From Epiperipatus broadwayi (lineage: Eukaryota > Onychophora > Udeonychophora > Euonychophora > Peripatidae), in contig JAQFVV010000042.1 of NCBI GenBank assembly GCA_028023455.1, forward strand, positions 6,035,922-6,099,921: 64,000 nt of DNA. The letters run 5' to 3'. The translations under genes and the position numbers were made by a program. The notes beneath the pieces are model-generated. The model worked only from the letters and a program-made list of their open reading frames with translations, searched no databases and was not told the origin of the DNA. The first letter of the stretch is position 1, and each line of letters opens with the position of its first letter. Of the stretch, positions 11,764 through 23,609 are shown one piece after another.

Positions 11764-11986
11764 AAGCATCACATGATCACTATCTTATACTAGCACATAA
11801 TTGTTTATAAACAAAGCAAAACTCCATACAGTATTGCCACCCTGTACCAACCAGAGTAACTAGTCTGGGGATATTGGATGAGTAGGCATTAGATAGGGAT
11901 TTTATGCACAAGCCTTCTGGCATTCATTGATTACTCTGGTTGGCACAGGGTGGCAATACTGTATGGAGAGTTTTGCCTTGTTTATA
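11764..11986. mobile_element. 223-bp fold-back element, hammerhead family 1 relative
   Basis: A perfect 13-bp direct repeat, AACATTAGTTATT, flanks it at 11751-11763 and 11987-11999. The left half is the minus-orientation end block of family 1 (CATCACATGATCAC, CATACAGTATTGCCACC). It switches abruptly to the plus orientation at ACTAGTCTGGGGATATTGG (about 11859) and runs to the mirror of the end block. It therefore keeps the 3' side of the hammerhead cleavage site but lacks the CTGATGA half, so no ribozyme can form from it alone. Confidence 0.75.
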
Positions 11987-11999
11987 AACATTAGTTATT

Positions 12000-13640
12000 G
12001 TTAATGCTAGAATAGTCCAAAAGAAGTACTTCATAGAATAGTGAATAATTAATCAAATCAGTACATAGGTTTTTTTTTTTAAATACTAGCATCTTTTAAT
12101 AAATATTTCTGATTCATCCAGTTTGATATGAATAAGTAGGCAGCATTTATGCTGAAGAAAACGTGTAAATTTATCACATCAACAACTTTTTAAACCGCTG
12201 TTACATAGAAAACTTCACAGAAAACAGGTCAATTGTTACTGATCAGGACATTAAATTTTCAAGTGCTGTAGACACATGTTCACACTGTAGTAAACCACTT
12301 TCCAGCATATGATGCTAGATAGCAACTGAGAAGTAGTAGAAATATTTAATGAATGGATTTGATAACTTAATAATATAGTCTAAAAAGAATCTTTGTTAAT
12401 CACACACAAAATTATGGATCTTAATTGGTTAGAAAGCTTGTGACTAAGTCACTGAAATAATACTAGAAATATTTCCAATGTCCAATAATTACAAAAAAAA
12501 AAGGCCAACTTTGGCGAAAGTTCAAGTAAATATATATATATTTCATTTAATATGCTTTAATGTCAAAAAAAAAAAAGTAAATAATTGTTTAATGTGAAAA
12601 ACACATTTTCTTTATTACTGAGTATAAGATAGCAATTTTAAGAATAATGGAAAACATATTTAATCAAGGCCATCAGAAATATATGATTGAGAGATTGGTC
12701 ATTAATTAGAAATTTGTATATATGATAATATATCTGTATATTCTTACAAATGAATAAATTCTTATGAAGAGATCCAGTTCTGCCCAGGTGTAAAATTGTT
12801 TTTATTTGATTTGATTTAATTCTATGGTAAGGTTAATTAATGAATCAGTCACTAGATGGCTTTCCACAGTTATTTTGTAGTGTAAATTTCTAACATTTGT
12901 TAGACTACAATATTGACTGTATAAGTGCTGATGAAATGGCTCCAAATATAATAAAGTTATCTGCCTTGAAAGCAATATAGACATATAACCATGGACCTTG
13001 TCTAACTGATAAAACAATTCAAACACATAAATATCATCTATAATGAAATAAAACAATCAGTTAACATTAGCAAAATCAAGTATTGAAGAATTAAGGTTTT
13101 TTAAAATTATTATTTTGATTAGTTATTGATTTAAATTTTTTATTAAGGTGAGTTGTTTATGCTGTCCCTACAATGTTCTGCCCTGGTGCATTGCACTCCC
13201 TGCATCCCCGTATTGAATGGGCCTGCTTATGAACTGTCACAATTCTCTGCAAATACTTGTAAATTATATAGATCCATTATTTATCTAGGTTAGTGTATGT
13301 AATAGTTTATACAAGATATACAAATTAAAAGTTGTAAACCTATTTGTATTCATTAAGAATAGAAATTGCTGTATTTATGAATTATCCACAATTTTTACAC
13401 GTGTAAATGAATTTTAATGAGTATTTTATCATTATTATCAGTTAACTTCTTTTCACTTGTGAATACACAAAACACCATTGGTTATAAATCCTACATTTGT
13501 TTCTTCTTGTTTCCTCTGGAAACTGGGAAACAATTGCAATATGTATTTATCATTGTTTTTTTTTTCTCCTTTAATCATCAATTGATGTGCCATACTTTGG
13601 TTGGTCACTTAGTAATCTATATGAATATAAATTTACTATA
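12000..13640. other. AT-rich DNA with one GC-richer 90-bp patch
   Basis: No recognised gene. A patch at 13150-13235 (CTGCCCTGGTGCATTGCACT context) is much GC-richer than its surroundings and may be the end of an unidentified repeat. The minus-strand frame at 12802-13056 shows no known domain. Confidence 0.4.
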
Positions 13641-13766
13641 ATTAATTCACTTAGAGCTATGAAGATGAGAGCACGTCTCTTGAAAGCGCTTGCAGAATAG
13701 TATAATTTTAAGTATAAAGTAGCTTTGCAGTCAGGTGCAATAGCGTCTATATTATTTTACAAGTAT
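13641..13766 (+). mobile_element. PLE-family 3' end block, solo copy
   Basis: Matches the right end of the PLE at 42.9-43.06 kb and the inverted arm at 41.9-42.05 kb: GAGAGCACGTCTCTTGAAAGCG followed by GTGCAATAGCG. Here it is unattached to coding sequence. It is either a 5'-truncated insertion or a non-autonomous derivative. Confidence 0.6.
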
Positions 13767-13789
13767 AACAAAGTGAATATCTTTTAAAG

Positions 13790-14795
13790 CTCTATTTTTA
13801 TGATGCATTTAGAATATTAATAAAAAAATAGGATTGATTTGGAAGAGTGGATAAGAAGTGAATGATAATAGTTTTTTAATAACATATGAAAGGGCGATAA
13901 AGCACTGAATGCCACATATGGGTAAGATCTTTTTAAGACAGACAAACTAAGTAAAATATATAAAATCTACTATTATTTAGAGCTATTAGTCTCAAAAAAT
14001 AATTTATTCAGGGATAAAATAATAAAACATTTTAATAGAAGTTGTATACAAAATTACAAAAAAGATTTTAATAATATTACATTGTTTCTTGTTGTTTGCT
14101 GAAAATTGTAGAAGTCATTATGTGAGACATGTTAAGAATGTGCTCTGGTTGTGTGATCACTTAGATATATCACAGAGAAAAGAATTCCACATTCATATGC
14201 TTTCTAATGCACTAGATGCTTAAACAATAATAACACAAGAAGATAACTGAACATATTTAAAACAAATTAGACACAATTAAACAGGGAGACAAAAAAAAAT
14301 TACTTCTCAAATATATATTTGCAACTACATAGTCACTTATATGTCAGTGTTCTAATCCATAGTGAGATAAAATTGTTCATTTTTTTTTTTTGTCTATGAT
14401 GCATTCTTTATAGTATTGTATGTTTAACAATATGTAGTGTTTTGTTTTCTAATTTTAAAAAAATTGTAAATATATCAAGTTGTGTATATTGTTTTCTCAT
14501 TCCTATTGCAATATATTAAGTTTTTATCAATAAAGTTTCTTTTGAAGCATTAAAACTTATAATAATAATATAATACATTTTAAAGTAATAAAAAAAGTAT
14601 TAACATATATAATAAATATATTAAAAAATATAAAAATGGAGTGTATGAAATTAAATGTGAAAAATAAATATAAAAAATTATCGGTTTATTTATATACAAT
14701 AGCATAAGTTAGCCTTATAAATAATATTAAACATACATTGAACAAGGGACTGTTAAAACAATTAACTATTTTCATATAATAATTACGATGTAGCA
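13790..14795. other. AT-rich DNA, no gene seen
   Basis: Poly-A/T runs and TA-rich sequence only. Confidence 0.5.
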
Positions 14796-14799
14796 AGAA

Positions 14800-15805
14800 T
14801 TGTATAGAAGGGAATGGTAATAGCATGTTTAGTTTATGGTAATGATGTGTTATGTGTTTGTAAAAGGGTGTTAGATTATTTAGAAAAAGTACAAAGAGAA
14901 ATAGGAAGACATGCATTAGATGCAGATGTATGGACAGCAAAAGAGGCAATTCAAGCAGAAATCGAATGGTCAAGTTTTTATATGAGAGATACAAAAAACA
15001 AAATGAAAATGTTCGGTAGATTGCAATTTATGCACAGTAAGAGAATAGCCAAAATAGTATTTAATTGGGTTATGAGTAAAGGGCAGGGTGAGAAAAGTAG
15101 TATGGTATGCAGATTTGGACTTTGTATCAGTATACTTGCCCAAAGGGTGGAATGATTGTATTAGGATAATTGTTGAGTGTTGTAGTAGCAAAGACTGGGA
15201 TAGAAGAATAAATGCATTAATAAAAAATAGGGAGCTGGAGTGTTGGAGAACTAGTATGGAGAGTAAAGAGAACTTAAATATATATATAGAAGTAAATAAT
15301 ATTGAATGTGAGTTAATTTATGATATTAGTAAGGAAAGTAGTTAGTTTACTGTTTAAGGCTCAAACAGGATCGTTAGCAACAAAGGAATATACACATAAA
15401 TGGAGAAATGTGTGGGATTTAATCTGCAGGTTATTTAAGAAAGGCGTGAAAAATATTAGATGTTTGCCATTGGAATGTAAATGCTTACAGGCAGAAAGGG
15501 TATGAATATTGAAGTTGTGGGAGAATAAATATAGACCAAGTGATTATACAGAAAGGGGTTTCTTGGTCTTCAGGCTGGTGTCGGAAAAAAAATAAGAGAG
15601 ATATAATGGTCATGGAGTCGACAAAAATGATTTTGTGGAAATGGAATAGAACAGGATAGAGAAGAATATGAGTAAAAACTTAGGATGTGGAGTAGAAAGG
15701 GAAGATAGGATGGCTAACAGATTTTCTTGCACATATTGGCTGAGAAATTCCTTACTTCAATAAAAAAGTAGCCATATCACATCACATTACATCACCAATT
15801 TAAAA
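14800..15805 (+). pseudogene. LINE ORF2 C-terminal fragment with 3' tail
   Basis: Three successive plus-strand frames (14814-15155, 15088-15345, 15320-15505) read as one protein in pieces. The blocks are LDYLEKVQREIGRHALDA, EAIQAEIEWSSF, then LLFKAQTGSLATKEYTHKW, then LPLECKCLQAER. This order is that of the region after the RT domain in a group of arthropod APE-type LINEs. It would end in a Cys/His knuckle, but here the Cys pattern is damaged. The element is 5'-truncated, lacks the RT core and has at least two frameshifts. It ends in an ATCAC-type simple tail near 15780-15800, a typical LINE 3' end. Confidence 0.6.
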
Positions 15806-16185
15806 ATTGGCAGTTACGTAAGTTGATTAATAAAGGAACATGGTTTAATATAAGTTAAATGAGAATTCAAAAACCAAAAAAATTTAAAATTGGTAGAATA
15901 TTAAATTTAAAGGTTAAAGAATTAAATTTTATACATTAGTATATAGATAAATTTAATAAAAATATTTTAATAAATAAAAATACAATAAATGAAGAATTGT
16001 TAATAAATTAATAAAAAAGTATATGTGAAAAATTAAATTATATAAATTGGTAACGATTTTATTATATTTAACATATGATATAAAATATAATATATATTTG
16101 AAGGTATTTAATATAAATATAGATATATAAAAAGTATTCAATGTGTAATGGTTTATATTGCTTAGATAATCTATGTTTATATATT
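15806..16185. other. AT-rich DNA preceding a hammerhead-like motif
   Basis: No gene. The block at about 16030-16075 (ATTATATAAATTGGTAA, then ATATTTAACAT) recurs near 21040-21083, so it belongs to a dispersed repeat. Confidence 0.4.
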
Positions 16186-16187
16186 TA

Positions 16188-16258
16188 TGTATACATTTTA
16201 TCTCTGAAGAAGACTTCTGGTCAGTTGAAACTAAGATTGGGCAAGTAAAATGTAAAAT
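16188..16258 (+). ncRNA. Degenerate hammerhead-like motif
   Basis: The core-like CTGAAGA (16204-16210) is followed by a GAC-TTCTG-GTC hairpin, four extra bases and GAAAC (from 16227). Outer arms ACATTTTA (16193-16200) and TAAAATGT (16246-16253) can form a distal stem I. The four extra bases between stem II and GAAA, and a weak proximal stem I, argue that it is inactive. CTGAAGA with a short stem II and GAAAC resembles hammerheads known from PLEs. Confidence 0.4.
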
Positions 16259-16259
16259 A

Positions 16260-17855
16260 TAGCATTGCAAAACTAAGTAAAGAAAATATTTAGTAATTTA
16301 TTTTATGACACTTTCCATGCTTAGTCCCCTGTTTTCATAATATATGCATTATATCATCCATACGTAGCCTCATTTACATCAACTAATAATATTCAAATTT
16401 GCTTAACCAAATTGTATACTTATTAAGACTATGCTTCTATTTTGTAGAAGATCCTAGTCTTTGAACAGGAAATGAAATTACTGTTTTCTAAATCCAAAAT
16501 TGTATTATTTCTGATTTCATGTAGCTATGAAAAAGTACTGAATATATTAGATCCATTTCATATTTCCAATGGGATATTTAGCATTTACTGAAGAAAGGTT
16601 GGAGAACTTTCATCCCACAGATATTATCCAACAATTATAAAAATTTTGGAAATTAGAATTTCTAAAATTAAATCAGGATTCATGTTTGAGCAACGTTTGC
16701 AGCCAAAATTAAAATGAAATATGACATTTTCCTTTCTAGACATTTGTATATATGATACTATTTATGTATCAACAGCCTTATTTTAGTTCAAAAATTATAT
16801 TTCAAAGTTCTTTTGGCAAAACATTAAAATTATTTTTTATGCACAGTTTGGTATGAATGAGGAGAATATATTTAGAAATACATCATTAAGTAAAAGCAAT
16901 GTGCCTCTAAATATGACTGCAAGTAATTTTAATACTTGAAAATACTGAGATCCTATGAAAGGTTGGATTGTGAATATTTCTCTAAAAATTATTTTGGGCA
17001 TATGCTATTTATTTAAGGATTCTATAATTTCATACCCTATTTGATGATTTTGCAAAGTTAAACAATTGTGCAATAATGTTAATAGTGTCATAAATAAAAG
17101 TATTGATTATTATAATTTAATTTATAAATAATTATTTAATGCCCTATTAAATGTTGTATGTAGAGACAACTGGAGGGAACACATAATCATTATTACAAAC
17201 TGATAAAGTGATCTTGGAACACTTGTCTGAATATATGCATTGTGAGAATTCTGCATTCGTACTTAATATGCATTACTGCAATATATATTTTAAATAGTAA
17301 TTAACAAACCCAAATTTATATAAATAATCTAAGGTTAAATTGGACAATTTATATTTCTACATTAGTCAATATAAAAGTTTGAATATTCTATCAAAAGTTT
17401 TAGCATACTTTCATTGTTATTTTCATTATATATTCAGTCTAAAATAATATTTTTAAAATGTAATTCATAACTAATAACATATATGCACAAATACTGAAGT
17501 GGTCAATCTGAGTCAGATTGCGCTTCATAGCCCTATCCAATCTCCCACCACCAAATCGAATTCAAATTCCATCTTTATGCTAATATACGCACCTATATTA
17601 TCCAATTTTGTTACTTTCTTTCAAAATAACCGTGATTAAGATATTTAATGATATCTTAAATCAATAAGTTAATAATAATATTTTACATAGTTTAAAGATC
17701 GTATATGTGCATAAAGGATGTATATATAAAACAGGTAATGGGGGGATTGCTTATAAAACATTAATTATATTCATATATTTTATATTATATATATTTAAAA
17801 TTTTATATTAAAATACATATTTATTTAATGGTGGTCACAGAATGATGCAATCGGC
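16260..17855. other. AT-rich DNA, no gene seen
   Basis: A small GC-richer patch near 17500-17575 carries CCCACCACCAAATCGAATTC. A similar motif occurs inverted near 62150. No coding signal. Confidence 0.4.
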
Positions 17856-17858
17856 TTG

Positions 17859-17877
17859 GAAGGTTCTAGAAACATTC
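17859..17877 (+). promoter_or_regulatory. Heat-shock-element-like inverted GAA array
   Basis: GAA-gg-TTC-ta-GAA forms three perfectly phased pentamer units, and a fourth TTC follows with one extra base. This is the HSF trimer consensus. No gene start is recognised downstream, so function is unsupported. Confidence 0.3.
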
Positions 17878-17978
17878 CAAATATTTAATTAAAATCCATT
17901 AGTAATTTTTAAATAATAAATGAATTATTAATCTTGTAAAATCAAGCCAACTTCCATTAATGAAAATTTATCGTTTTA

Positions 17979-18011
17979 TAAAATCTATTTCTAAGCTAGA
18001 AATAGATTTTA
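17979..18011. repeat. Perfect 15-bp hairpin with 3-nt loop
   Basis: TAAAATCTATTTCTA (17979-17993), loop AGC, then its exact reverse complement (17997-18011). It lies inside a short plus-strand frame of 63 codons (17960-18151) with no recognised domain. Confidence 0.7.
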
Positions 18012-18143
18012 AACAATCATTTAGAAACTTATCAACCCGATTGCATTGTTTTGTACTACCTTCAAAAACAAAAGGTGAATTCCTGCAAGTAAAACCATCT
18101 GTAGCAGAATTATACATCGCCTCAGGAAATGGATCATATAAGC

Positions 18144-18164
18144 ATTCCTAATATCATTAGGAAT
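18144..18164. repeat. 9-bp perfect hairpin
   Basis: ATTCCTAAT, ATC loop, ATTAGGAAT. It lies 130 bp after the 15-bp hairpin; there is no poly-T run to suggest a terminator. Confidence 0.5.
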
Positions 18165-21080
18165 CACATAAATAGGGCTAAAATTTAGTCAAGAGGGTTC
18201 AGTATCTATATCTTTGAAGCATCGGCCTAATGAATTCACACCACTCAAATTTTAATATGTCAACCGCTGAGTAGTAGGGGAAAATGCACCTTTCCCAATC
18301 GTTCCTAAACCAGTTCTCACCAGCGTGCTGTTCTGCCATTGAATATCCATGAACTGATATGCTATTCCTTAAAGACTGATCCTGAAATTCTGCTACCTGC
18401 TCCCAAATATGATCGGAAGGACATTTGTGCTTGAAATGAGCCATGGTGAAACTTGTTGGAGATCGTAAATAATGAAGGTAAACTATTGAAATGCCGCCTT
18501 CGTAGACTCTAACCTTTCTCTCCAGTCATTTCAAATATAATCCAAAAGTTCATATTTAAAATCTTATGAATTTTATATAATCTGTTGTTTTAAGTAATCT
18601 CTTAAATAATATGTAATCCTTCTAATATGTGACTATAATATTTTCTAAGTAATTCTTATTAGCCCCATAATTTAATTTAAATTTGATTTGGTGCGGCAGA
18701 TCTTTTACTTACTGTTTTATATATATATTTTAAATCCAATATGATATGCCAATAAACTCCCACCCCTCACAAGTATAATTATTTTAACTTAGCTCCTTGC
18801 CATTAAAGAGGAGCGCCAACTTATTAATTACTTTGTTTTTACTTTAAACTACAAAAACTTGCTAGGTTGGGAGATTTCCAAATGTGTTTTTCTTCATTAT
18901 ATATTTGTGCGTAAACAACAGAGGGGGAGAAATAAAGTCCACTTTTGATTAGTTTAAGAGTTATACAATTTTAATCTATTTATAATTATTTGCTAACGCA
19001 ATATTAATTCTAAAAAGAAATAAATATACTAATTATATATATTTCTTTCTATTCTCGCCCATTCAAATTATATGTATATTTTATTAAAGCACACCTTAGG
19101 CTGTAAACTATCTTTATATTAAACGTATGTGGAGGTTATATTGAAGAATAAAATGAAAAGGTAGGGGAGAACTTTGGTTAATGTTAAGTTTTAATATAAT
19201 TCTAGAGTAATGCTTTATAATCCTACATTTAATAATACGATCATATCATTACATTTGATATTATTATTATAGGTAATAAGTAACTGTATATATCTTGGAT
19301 AATTATTAAGTATCCAAGTGTTACTAACATAGATTTTTATTTATTTATCAAGCTTTGTCATAGATGTGTGTCGGAAAAGTCTGAGCCATCATATCTTCAT
19401 TTTAGGTCATTAAACAGGGCGATAAATGACCCTGGACGGTATACTCGCACAACGAGAATCTGCACGAGATAATTCCAGAAAAGCCAGCCCATAGCATCTC
19501 CATCTGAGACCCTCAATTTCAAGAAAGCCGATCTTACGAAAAATGTGGCTGGCAAGTCGGCATTCTCTTATTCCAAATGATGAAGCACTATTTCCTAGGA
19601 ATGGATCCAAAATCCTATTTGACCTTCATGTTAGCACAGCAATTCCTAATTGTATTATATTCCTCTTTTAAATCTTAAACCTATAAATATCTGTAAAGAC
19701 AATGTTATGATCCAGCTAAATTTAGTTCCATTAATTTCCTTTTCATATGCCGCTCATCGACTCTAGATTATTGTTACTTATATAAATGCTCCTACATATG
19801 TTAGTCCATCAAATGAAATATTGATTGCATATATTTCATATATATAATGAACTTATAATAAAATTGAAAGGTTATTTAACTGACATACGCAAATCATTCT
19901 AAACATGATCAAGGATGTGCTTCCATCTTGTATTAAGGGCGAATTATTAAAGTGTTTGTTATATAATAAGTGCGAATTATGTTTGTTTGTTATATAATAG
20001 TGCTAGCTTAATTATTGATATATCATTAAACTGCATCAAAACTAATGTAATATGTAAAGTTATATGTAAATATTCATATCAAAGTGCGAACTGAGCACAC
20101 AATGATTAAATTGTAATATTGAGACTAATTATTGAAGAATGAATTAATGTATAAAGTTCCAATCTTTTATTTATGTTGATTATTAAATATTATATAACAC
20201 TAAACATCTCTGATTATCGCAATTTCTTTTATTTAATTTATTTAGTTATTTTAATAAAATAATTATCAAGTTATTAATGTCATGATGAGGCTAAAATCAT
20301 AAGATCCTGCTAATTATGAATATATATATATCTGTCTTTACTTTATGTATAAACGCACTTACCATGATTTTCCATAGTCTCTTTGTTTCTCCACTGTGTG
20401 ATGTCAGCCGGAAATATTTAAAATAATCGGGTATCATCTGAGTTGCTGCTCATAAGTAGTTGGATATGGAAACTGGGCATATAGGGCAAAGTTCATGAGT
20501 GCTCCTGTCATGTGTCTTTTGCACATGATTGGACTCTAGGTACTTGTGCTTAAATTCCTGATCTGATTGTATGGTGCCGCGAATCGACCGGTACAATACA
20601 TCATATTATAAAAATTTATTTCTCAATTATTCAATACTTCTAAACCTTATTATTAAGTGAGAGCAACTTCTTGTGAAATACTTTTATAATTCAAAGCTGG
20701 TTGGATTAGTCGTTAAGATAACATTGAATTTTTCAACTGTCATAATAATTAAGTGACTACAAACTCTTTAGAAATATTGTTATATATAATTCAAAGTTGC
20801 TTAGATTTGACAATAAGCTGTCTAAGATAATGATGAATTTTTATATAAACTTACTTTTGGTTAGTCTTAAATTTGATGTTCAATGGTGTTTTCATTTGAT
20901 AATGTGATATAGATATGGAAGGTTTTTCCTTTCTCCCATGGATGTGCTAAAAACTGTCTTAATGCTGATAGTCTTTTTCTCTACTATATTGTGGATAAAT
21001 GTAGCCAAATTTATATTTGCAAAAGAAAATTATATAAAAACTAAATTATATAAATTGGTAAAGACTTACTATATTTAACA
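18165..21080. other. Mixed AT-rich DNA with GC-richer islands, unassigned
   Basis: GC-richer patches occur at about 18200-18530, 19380-19620 and 20390-20610. The minus-strand frame 18199-18444 (81 codons, starting MAHFKHKCPSDHIWEQ) has ordinary amino-acid composition, but I recognise no family. Short motifs such as TTCTCGCCCATT (19052) and TCGACCGGTACA (20586) recur near 60.8 and 62.2 kb, so these islands may be decayed copies of one large repeat. Local duplications are visible at 19940-20010 and 20690-20880. Confidence 0.35.
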
Positions 21081-21087
21081 TTTATTA

Positions 21088-21305
21088 AAGTTGGGTTGGA
21101 CAAATTGCTAGAAGAAATGATAATAGATGGATAGTTGAAATCTTAAACCGGACTCCAAGTGATTGTAAAAGACCCAGAAAGAGACCACATGTAAGATGGA
21201 AGAATGCTGGGTAATATGGAGAAGAGAGGCTAGAGATTTGAGATAGGTTGAACTTGGACAGCCCTTTATCCTGCAGTGGATTGATAATAGTTGAAAATAA
21301 TGATG
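21088..21305 (+). pseudogene. LINE ORF2 extreme C-terminus fragment
   Basis: Plus-strand translation gives VGQIARRNDNRW, then KRPRKRPHVRWKNAG, then, after shifts, a block ending in QPFILQW. This matches the G-H-V-A-R-x-x-D-x-R-W, then K-R-x-x-G-R-P-x-x-R-W-x-D tail that closes ORF2 in many metazoan LINEs. The upstream RT is missing and stops interrupt it, so it is a short 5'-truncated relic. It is a different family from the LINEs at 36-40 and 51-56 kb. Confidence 0.6.
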
Positions 21306-21309
21306 AAAA

Positions 21310-22550
21310 ACAATTTCCACAAATTCGTTTGTAGTGCGGAATGATTGATATCATCTAACAAATATATCATGAGTGGAATCTATGAATGTTACTGTTGCTG
21401 TTAAGTAACACAACATACATTTTTAAGGATTATTCATTGGAGAATATTTTATAATATTAGCAAGACCTGTTAAACTAATAATTTGATTATGGAACGGTAA
21501 GTTATGAATATCAACTTTTAATACTTGGTCTAGATTTATATCTGTGATGTATAGCAGATAACTAGCACTGATAAATTGTGTTTACATGATACAATATAAT
21601 TTATGGATTGTGTTAATTTTCTGCCATATAATCAGATATCTTTTTTGGATGTATAAATATAATCTTGTTTGGGATCCAAATTATTTTTTTGAATTTGTGG
21701 AATTTTTATATCAAAAATGTTTTAACTAATTGGTATAGTGTATTGTCTTATTGGATTTTTAAAGAATTGATTTGAGACAGAATTTTCACAATAACTCAGT
21801 TTTAATAATGTTAAAGCAAAAAACTATATATTGATAGAAAGTAGAAAAACTAAGAAATAAAAAATTTCTGTATGTTAAAAAATTACTTTACTCTTTGTTT
21901 ATAATTTGTAATGTATCATAACTAAGTTTTAAAATTACATTTTCCTTGATAATATTATTGTATTCTTCACAAAATTCTGACTCAGAACATGTATAATACT
22001 TCTTACTTGAGATAATTCATAGCTTTACTACTTACAAAAGCAGTAGCATAAGAATTCTTAATTTTTTCTTGTAAACCAGATAGATGTTAAAAAATCTCAA
22101 GGTGTCTGTCTATAAAAAAAAATTCTTTCTAATAAAAGATAAAAAATAAATCATTTCCAGAAGGTGAAGGTCACTCTTTTTATCAATGATAAAATATGTC
22201 TCCTCTCTTCATTTTATATTTCTTGTCCCACAGAGATATAATTTATTTGCATATAGCTCATTTGTTAGCTGTAGACTTGAAAATAATGTGATGCTATTTT
22301 GCATATGCAAAACTTCTGAATTCACAGCATGGGAAACAGTTGCATACAATTCTATATGGTATACATAACCATTGTGACTATCACCACACACCATTTGAAA
22401 CCTTTCTTTATTGTTTTGAAGAGTTTTTGTTGTCACATGGTATTATGCCCAGTAAATTTTGTGATTGCTTCATTAACTGCAACCTTTCTGTGCATCTGAT
22501 AATCAGCTTTAAAATTTACATTGCATTGTTCTTTAATAGTCTAATTTTTA
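21310..22550. other. AT-rich DNA, no gene seen
   Basis: Overlapping short frames at 22186-22436 on both strands have no recognisable domain. Confidence 0.45.
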
Positions 22551-22552
22551 TT

Positions 22553-22930
22553 CACATCATTACTTTTGTTATGCAAACACTGAAACACTAATCCAAACGA
22601 ACATGCGAATACAAATACAGACACATTAATAAATTATTAAACCCTTTGAGAATCACTATATTATAAAATAAGGTTGCCTCAAACTTCAATTGAAGCCCCA
22701 AAATTACATTGTATATAATCAGTATAATGTTATGGATGCAATCAAAATCACTACTTTTGTTATACAAACACACATGCTGATAAATTATTAAATCTTTTGA
22801 GTATTATTTATTTCATCAAATAATAAAAAAATCCAAAATTGAATAGTCACATGTAATGGCTAACCTCAAACTTGGAATCTAAAATTATATTTGCATATTG
22901 TAGCATGTTGTACCATTACATTCATTTTCA
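22553..22930. repeat. Diverged direct duplication, about 195 bp
   Basis: Both units start with ACTTTTGTTAT(G/A)CAAACAC (22560 and 22754). Both continue through TAAATTATTAAA, CTTTTGAG/CTTTGAG and CCTCAAACTT blocks. The units are well diverged, so the duplication is old. Confidence 0.55.
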
Positions 22931-23609
22931 CGATGAAGGGCTAGAAATTGCACAATCTTGAATCAATTTCTTGCAACTTTTTTCCCCTTAAAAAGTGTAC
23001 ATCTTGATTTTTCTGTACAATCTAATAAATTGAGAAAAAAAAAAATTACCTCATTAATTAAAAAATCAAGAATAAAATCCAAGTTTTGTCGGGAAAAAAC
23101 ATGGCATATACCATTGGAAAGAGGGCAAAATAACAAGGAATGGCAGTATTGATAGTTCACTCAATATTCCCGTAATTTTAAAATGAAAAAGAAATTATAA
23201 TTTTAAAAAATAAGCAGTATTCACACTAAATCTTACAATATAGTTAATTCATTGTAATGGACAATAGACACACCAATATCCATCACCTCAGACCACCACT
23301 ATAGCTTAGAACAGTGTTTCCCAACCTGTGGTATGCGTACCACTGGTAGTATGCGAGTTGCTGGTTGGTGGTATATGAAAAATAATCAATAATGGCGGAG
23401 ATTAAAAAAAAAATTAAATCATAAAAATATCATAGAGACGTTTTTTCCTATAATTCATAAAAATTATTTTAATTAATAATATTATAAGTAAAGTTGTTAA
23501 TATGTACAGTCGATAACGATCTTTAATGTTAATGATAAAATTGAAAGTATGATTAAAAAATTAGATTTTTGGAAACAGTAATATATATATAAGTATCGAA
23601 AACAATCAA

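Noticed and set aside
13150-13235. Possible U2 snRNA 3' part (CCTGGTGCATTGCACT)
   Set aside because: Resemblance is limited to about 15 bases and the conserved U2 5' and branch-site regions are absent.
14686-15191. Minus-strand open frames
   Set aside because: They are the antisense shadow of the plus-strand LINE fragment.
16204-16230. Calling the 16.2-kb motif a functional hammerhead
   Set aside because: Four extra bases between stem II and GAAA and a weak proximal stem I; kept only as a degenerate motif.
18199-18444. 81-codon minus-strand frame as a host exon
   Set aside because: No domain, no splice-site support and a GC-rich repeat-like context; left as unassigned.
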